From: Candidatus Pelagibacterales bacterium
GTDB lineage: Bacteria; Pseudomonadota; Alphaproteobacteria; Rickettsiales; UBA1997
Length of the DNA stretch: 10,544 nucleotides
Assembly: GCA_016882165.1 (NCBI GenBank)
Contig: VHBV01000036.1
Span: 1 to 10,544, forward strand
Reading direction: 5' to 3'
Shown here: piece by piece, positions 7,743-10,544 of the stretch
Layout of the letters: every line of letters starts with the position of its first letter
Position numbering within the stretch: position 1 is the first letter of the stretch
The notes under the pieces: generated by a model
Seen by the model: only the letters and a program-made list of their open reading frames with translations
Database searches by the model: none
What the model was told of the DNA's origin: nothing
Translations under genes and position numbers: made by a program

Positions 7743-9260
7743 ATGAAAAATATATTACAAAATTTTAAACAAGATTTCTCTGCAAGCATAGTGGTATTCT
7801 TTGTGGCACTTCCTCTTTGCCTTGGAATTGCATTAGCCTCAGGAGCTCCGCTTTTTTCAGGAATTATTGCCGGAATTGTTGGAGGAATTGTAGTAGGAGC
7901 AGCTAGTGGATCTCCTCTTGGAGTTAGTGGACCAGCTGCTGGTCTTTCTGTTCTTGTGCTTGGCTATATTACTTCTCTTGGTGGATCATGGGAGGCATTT
8001 TTATTAGCGGTTATTTTAATGGGTATAATTCAAATTATAGCCGGATTTTTAAAACTTGGAACAATTGCCTATTACTTTCCTTCTTCAGTTATAAAAGGAA
8101 TGTTAAGTGGAATTGGATTGATAATAATAATAAAACAAATTCCTCATGCAATTGGTTATGTGAAAGAATTTGACAATGATTTTGGAACAGAAAATGTAAG
8201 CGCTTCACAAAGTTGGTTTGAATTTTCTGATATGCTCAACTTCATAACACCAAACGCTTTAATAATAGCTTTAATCTCAATGATGATTTTAATAATTTGG
8301 GAAGAAGTTATAACCAAAAAACATAAAATATTTAAAGCAATTCCAAGCCCTCTTGTAGCTGTTATTGCAGGTATCATATTGAGCAATTTCTTGGAATTAC
8401 GCAATGGCCAAATTGTTGAAATTCCAGTATCTGAAAGCTTAGGCGAGTTTTTATTACAATTTAAAACCCCAGACATATCACAAGTTTTAAATCCTCAAAT
8501 TTACGGTATTGCTTTAGTTATGGCAATTGTTGCAAGTCTTGAGACTTTACTTTGCGTTGAAGCAACTGATAAACTTGATCCTTCAAAAAGAGTTACTCCA
8601 ACAAATCGCGAACTAAAAGCTCAGGGTTTAGGAAACATTGTTTCTGGTTTAATTGGTGGTCTTCCAATTACGCAAGTTATAGTTCGTTCTAGTGCAAATA
8701 TAACTTTTGGAGCTAAAAGCAAATTATCAACAATATTACATGGTTTTCTTTTGCTAATATCGGCAATAGCAATTCCAAATTTGCTCAACATGATTCCTCT
8801 TGCAACCCTTGCCTGTATTCTTCTTGTTGTTGGATATAAATTGGTCAAACCATCAATATTCAAACAAATGTATAAAATGGGTTATGAGCACTTTATACCT
8901 TTCATCGTAACAATAATTGGAATGCTTGTATTTGATCTTTTAAAAGGTGTTGGAATAGGTATAGTCGCAGCAATCATCTTTATTTTATATAATAATTTCC
9001 GCAATTCATTTAGCAGAATTGAAGAAAAAGAAGGTAAAAATAATAAACATATAATAAAACTTTCAGAAGAAGTTTCTTTCTTAAACAAAGGCAGCATTCT
9101 TCAAATGCTCAAAGAAATTCCATCAGATTCTACGGTTATAATTGACGGCTCTAAGTCAACTTCAATTCATTATGATGTAATTGAAATTATCCAAGATTTT
9201 ATAACTAACGCTAAAACAAAAAATATTTCCGTCGAAATCAAAGGTATTAACTTAAAATAA
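7743..9260 (+). CDS. SulP family anion transporter with short STAS-like C-terminus, probable bicarbonate transporter
   Basis: This is a predicted inner-membrane anion transporter of 505 residues, slightly short for a bacterial SulP. The first membrane segment begins near residue 13 (ASIVVFFVALPLCLGIA), followed by VSGPAAGL (61-68), a conserved SulP motif of the substrate-binding core. Further family motifs are SLETLLCVEATDKLDP (265-280), NRELKAQGLGN (288-298) and GGLPITQVIVRSSAN (305-319). About a dozen or more hydrophobic segments extend to about residue 417. Residues about 435-505 look like a compact STAS domain, with the IIDGSKST loop (467-473) before a helix, the usual regulatory region. 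A beta-carbonic anhydrase starts 13 bp downstream. SulP proteins linked or fused to carbonic anhydrases have been proposed to carry bicarbonate, so that is the favoured substrate; sulfate or another anion remains possible. No convincing promoter is seen in the 92 bp upstream, so it may be cotranscribed with the preceding small gene. Confidence 0.93.
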   Translation: MKNILQNFKQDFSASIVVFFVALPLCLGIALASGAPLFSGIIAGIVGGIVVGAASGSPLGVSGPAAGLSVLVLGYITSLGGSWEAFLLAVILMGIIQIIAGFLKLGTIAYYFPSSVIKGMLSGIGLIIIIKQIPHAIGYVKEFDNDFGTENVSASQSWFEFSDMLNFITPNALIIALISMMILIIWEEVITKKHKIFKAIPSPLVAVIAGIILSNFLELRNGQIVEIPVSESLGEFLLQFKTPDISQVLNPQIYGIALVMAIVASLETLLCVEATDKLDPSKRVTPTNRELKAQGLGNIVSGLIGGLPITQVIVRSSANITFGAKSKLSTILHGFLLLISAIAIPNLLNMIPLATLACILLVVGYKLVKPSIFKQMYKMGYEHFIPFIVTIIGMLVFDLLKGVGIGIVAAIIFILYNNFRNSFSRIEEKEGKNNKHIIKLSEEVSFLNKGSILQMLKEIPSDSTVIIDGSKSTSIHYDVIEIIQDFITNAKTKNISVEIKGINLK

Positions 9261-9273
9261 ATAAAAAAATAAT

Positions 9274-9894
9274 ATGGTTACTCTTACAAAACAAACCCGT
9301 GATTTATTAACGCCAAAATCAGCAATTGAAATTCTAAAAGAAGGAAATTCTCGCTTCGTAAATAATTTAAAAATAAATCGCAACTTACTAAGTCAGGTAA
9401 GTGAAACTTCTGCTGAACAACATCCTTTTGCTTTGATTCTAAGTTGTATTGATTCTAGAACTTCTGCTGAATTAATTTTTGACCAAGGACTGGGAGATAT
9501 TTTTAGCTGCAGAATTGCCGGAAATATATTAAATGACGACATAATAGGAAGCATGGAATTTGCCTGTAAAGTTGCTGGAGTAAAGTTAATTATGGTTCTT
9601 GGACACACTGAATGCGGAGCAATTAAAGGTGCTTGTGATAACGTAAAAATGGGCAAACTAACTGGCCTTCTAAAAAAAATAAAACCAGCAATCAAATCTG
9701 AGAAAAAAACAAAAGATAAAAGAGACTCTTCAAATCAAAATTTTGTCAGCAATGTTGCTTCTCTTAACGTAGTCAATACTCTAAAGGAAGTAACAAAAAA
9801 AAGCAGCATCATAAAAACAATGCATAAAAAAGGGCAAATAGCAATAGTTGGTGGAATGTACGACGTTTCAACTGGTGTAGTTGACTTTTATTAA
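9274..9894 (+). CDS. Beta-class carbonic anhydrase
   Basis: This enzyme interconverts CO2 and bicarbonate in the cytoplasm using zinc. The 206-residue protein carries the beta-class motifs: CIDSR at 58-62 (zinc ligand Cys58, with the Asp60-Arg62 dyad) and HTECG at 111-115 (zinc ligands His111 and Cys114). The N-terminal AIEILKEGNSRFVNN (17-31) and RIAGN (80-84) are also typical. A lysine-rich stretch lies near 138-149 and the chain ends with the expected GGMYDVSTGVVDF. There is no signal peptide. The gene begins 13 bp after the SulP stop, almost certainly in the same transcript, and ends 20 bp before a strong hairpin terminator. Together they suggest that imported bicarbonate is equilibrated with CO2, or that CO2 is trapped as bicarbonate for carboxylases. 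Length and motifs are complete, so the enzyme should be active. Confidence 0.95.
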   Translation: MVTLTKQTRDLLTPKSAIEILKEGNSRFVNNLKINRNLLSQVSETSAEQHPFALILSCIDSRTSAELIFDQGLGDIFSCRIAGNILNDDIIGSMEFACKVAGVKLIMVLGHTECGAIKGACDNVKMGKLTGLLKKIKPAIKSEKKTKDKRDSSNQNFVSNVASLNVVNTLKEVTKKSSIIKTMHKKGQIAIVGGMYDVSTGVVDFY

Positions 9895-9914
9895 AATTCT
9901 AAAATTTCTAATCA

Positions 9915-9947
9915 AAAATAGGCTTACCTAAACAATGAGCCTATTTT
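9915..9947 (+). terminator. Rho-independent terminator after the carbonic anhydrase gene
   Basis: A perfect 10-bp inverted repeat, AAAATAGGCT (9915-9924) and AGCCTATTTT (9938-9947), encloses a 13-nt loop; two further pairs (one U-G, one A-U) can extend it inward. The GGCT core and the T-run built into the right arm give a terminator-like structure 20 bp past the stop codon. The A-run on the left arm would serve the opposite strand too, but no minus-strand gene ends here. It separates the SulP and carbonic anhydrase unit from ilvC. Confidence 0.8.
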
Positions 9948-9999
9948 AAAAATAAATCTAATTAACAGATCAATTTTTAATAACATTTTAACTGCCCAG

Positions 10000-10027
10000 T
10001 TGACTGTTTAATTACTACTGTTATCCT
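10000..10027 (+). promoter_or_regulatory. Probable extended -10 promoter of ilvC
   Basis: TTGACT (10000-10005) matches the -35 consensus at five of six bases. After 16 bp comes TATCCT (10022-10027), four of six, preceded by TG at 10019-10020 in the extended -10 position. Transcription would begin near 10034, giving a leader of about 35 nt before the ilvC ATG, too short for a classic leader-peptide attenuator. The upstream terminator supports a separate start for ilvC. Confidence 0.45.
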
Positions 10028-10068
10028 ACTCATTCTCCTCTTTATTTTAACTATTAATCCAAAATAAA

Positions 10069-10544
10069 ATGAAAGTTTACTACGACATAGACGCCGATTT
10101 AAATATTATCAAAGGAAAAAAAGTTGCCATAATCGGTTATGGCTCTCAAGCTCACGCTCATGCTCAAAATCTTAGAGATTCAGGCGTTAAAGAAGTCAAA
10201 ATTGCACTTCGTCAAGGTTCAGCTTCAATTGCAAAAGCCCAAAATGCTGGATTTGAAGTTCTTTCAAACAGTGAAGCTGCTAAATGGGCTGATTTAGTTA
10301 TGATTCTTACTCCAGATGAATTACAAGCTGAAATTTACGCAAATGACCTTCATGACAATTTAAAACAAGGTGCAACTCTGGCTTTTGCTCATGGACTTAA
10401 CGTTCACTTCAAATTGATAAAACCTCGCGAAGATCTAGATGTTGTTATGATTGCACCTAAAGGTCCAGGACATACTGTTCGTGGCGAATATGTAAAAGGT
10501 GGTGGAGTTCCTTGTTTGGTTGCAATCGCACAAGACAAATCAGG
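10069..10544 (+). CDS. ilvC: Ketol-acid reductoisomerase, 3'-truncated by window edge
   Basis: IlvC performs the NADPH- and magnesium-dependent isomerisation and reduction of acetolactate and acetohydroxybutyrate, the second common step of valine, leucine and isoleucine synthesis, in the cytoplasm. The visible 158 residues are the N-terminal Rossmann domain. MKVYYDIDADLN matches the normal N-terminus and fixes the start at 10069. GYGSQAHAHAQNLRDSG is the dinucleotide-binding loop and ALRQGSAS the cofactor phosphate-binding region. ILTPDE, FAHGLNVHF (with the conserved histidine) and APKGPGHTVR follow in the expected order. The C-terminal knotted domain with the metal-binding acidic residues lies beyond the window, so class I or II cannot be confirmed. 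No Shine-Dalgarno sequence is evident before the ATG, as for most genes here. It appears to be transcribed from its own promoter after the terminator at 9915-9947. Confidence 0.97.
   Translation, partial: MKVYYDIDADLNIIKGKKVAIIGYGSQAHAHAQNLRDSGVKEVKIALRQGSASIAKAQNAGFEVLSNSEAAKWADLVMILTPDELQAEIYANDLHDNLKQGATLAFAHGLNVHFKLIKPREDLDVVMIAPKGPGHTVRGEYVKGGGVPCLVAIAQDKS

Noticed and set aside
9393..9695. A 100-codon minus-strand frame inside the carbonic anhydrase gene.
   Set aside because: It is antisense to the zinc-site region of a clear enzyme and has no motif.

Overview
The window is a contiguous piece of a very AT-rich bacterial chromosome with tightly packed genes. The gene content suggests an alphaproteobacterium of the Rickettsiales type, or a close relative. 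The best clue is a 982-residue VirB6/TrbL-like protein with a signal peptide and a long cysteine-rich N-terminal domain, resembling the enlarged VirB6 proteins of Rickettsiales type IV secretion systems. Unlike classical Rickettsia, this genome also carries amino-acid biosynthesis genes (hisG, ilvC). That would fit a less reduced or extracellular lineage such as the Deianiraeaceae, but this placement is an inference from gene content only.

Layout. (1) Positions 1-1651, plus strand: uvrC, cut at its 5' end by the window edge. (2) Positions 1665-6478, minus strand: a compact three-gene unit read in the order outer-membrane porin, hisG (short form), virB6-like. The porin and hisG are 7 bp apart, and hisG and virB6 overlap by 11 bp. 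uvrC and virB6 converge with only 13 bp between their stops. (3) Positions 6479-6546: a 68-bp divergent promoter region. (4) Positions 6547-9894, plus strand: a TSUP (TauE/SafE-type) permease, a small predicted exported protein of unknown function, a SulP anion transporter with a C-terminal STAS-like region, and a beta-carbonic anhydrase 13 bp behind it. A clear hairpin terminator follows at 9915-9947. (5) From 10069: ilvC, with a likely promoter of its own, cut by the window end.

How the genes may work together. The SulP and carbonic anhydrase pair is best read as a bicarbonate uptake and interconversion module. The TSUP permease adds another anion transport step of unknown substrate. The minus-strand unit is functionally mixed: an envelope pore, the first enzyme of histidine synthesis and a secretion-channel subunit appear to share one transcript. 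IlvC belongs to valine, leucine and isoleucine synthesis, and UvrC to nucleotide excision repair. No RNA genes, insertion sequences, CRISPR arrays or prophage genes were seen, and no stretch over 300 bases lacks a gene.

The most notable item is the VirB6-like protein. It has 30 cysteines, all in the N-terminal domain and two predicted loops, with none in the membrane core or C-terminal tail. This points to a large disulfide-bonded domain on the periplasmic side of a secretion channel.
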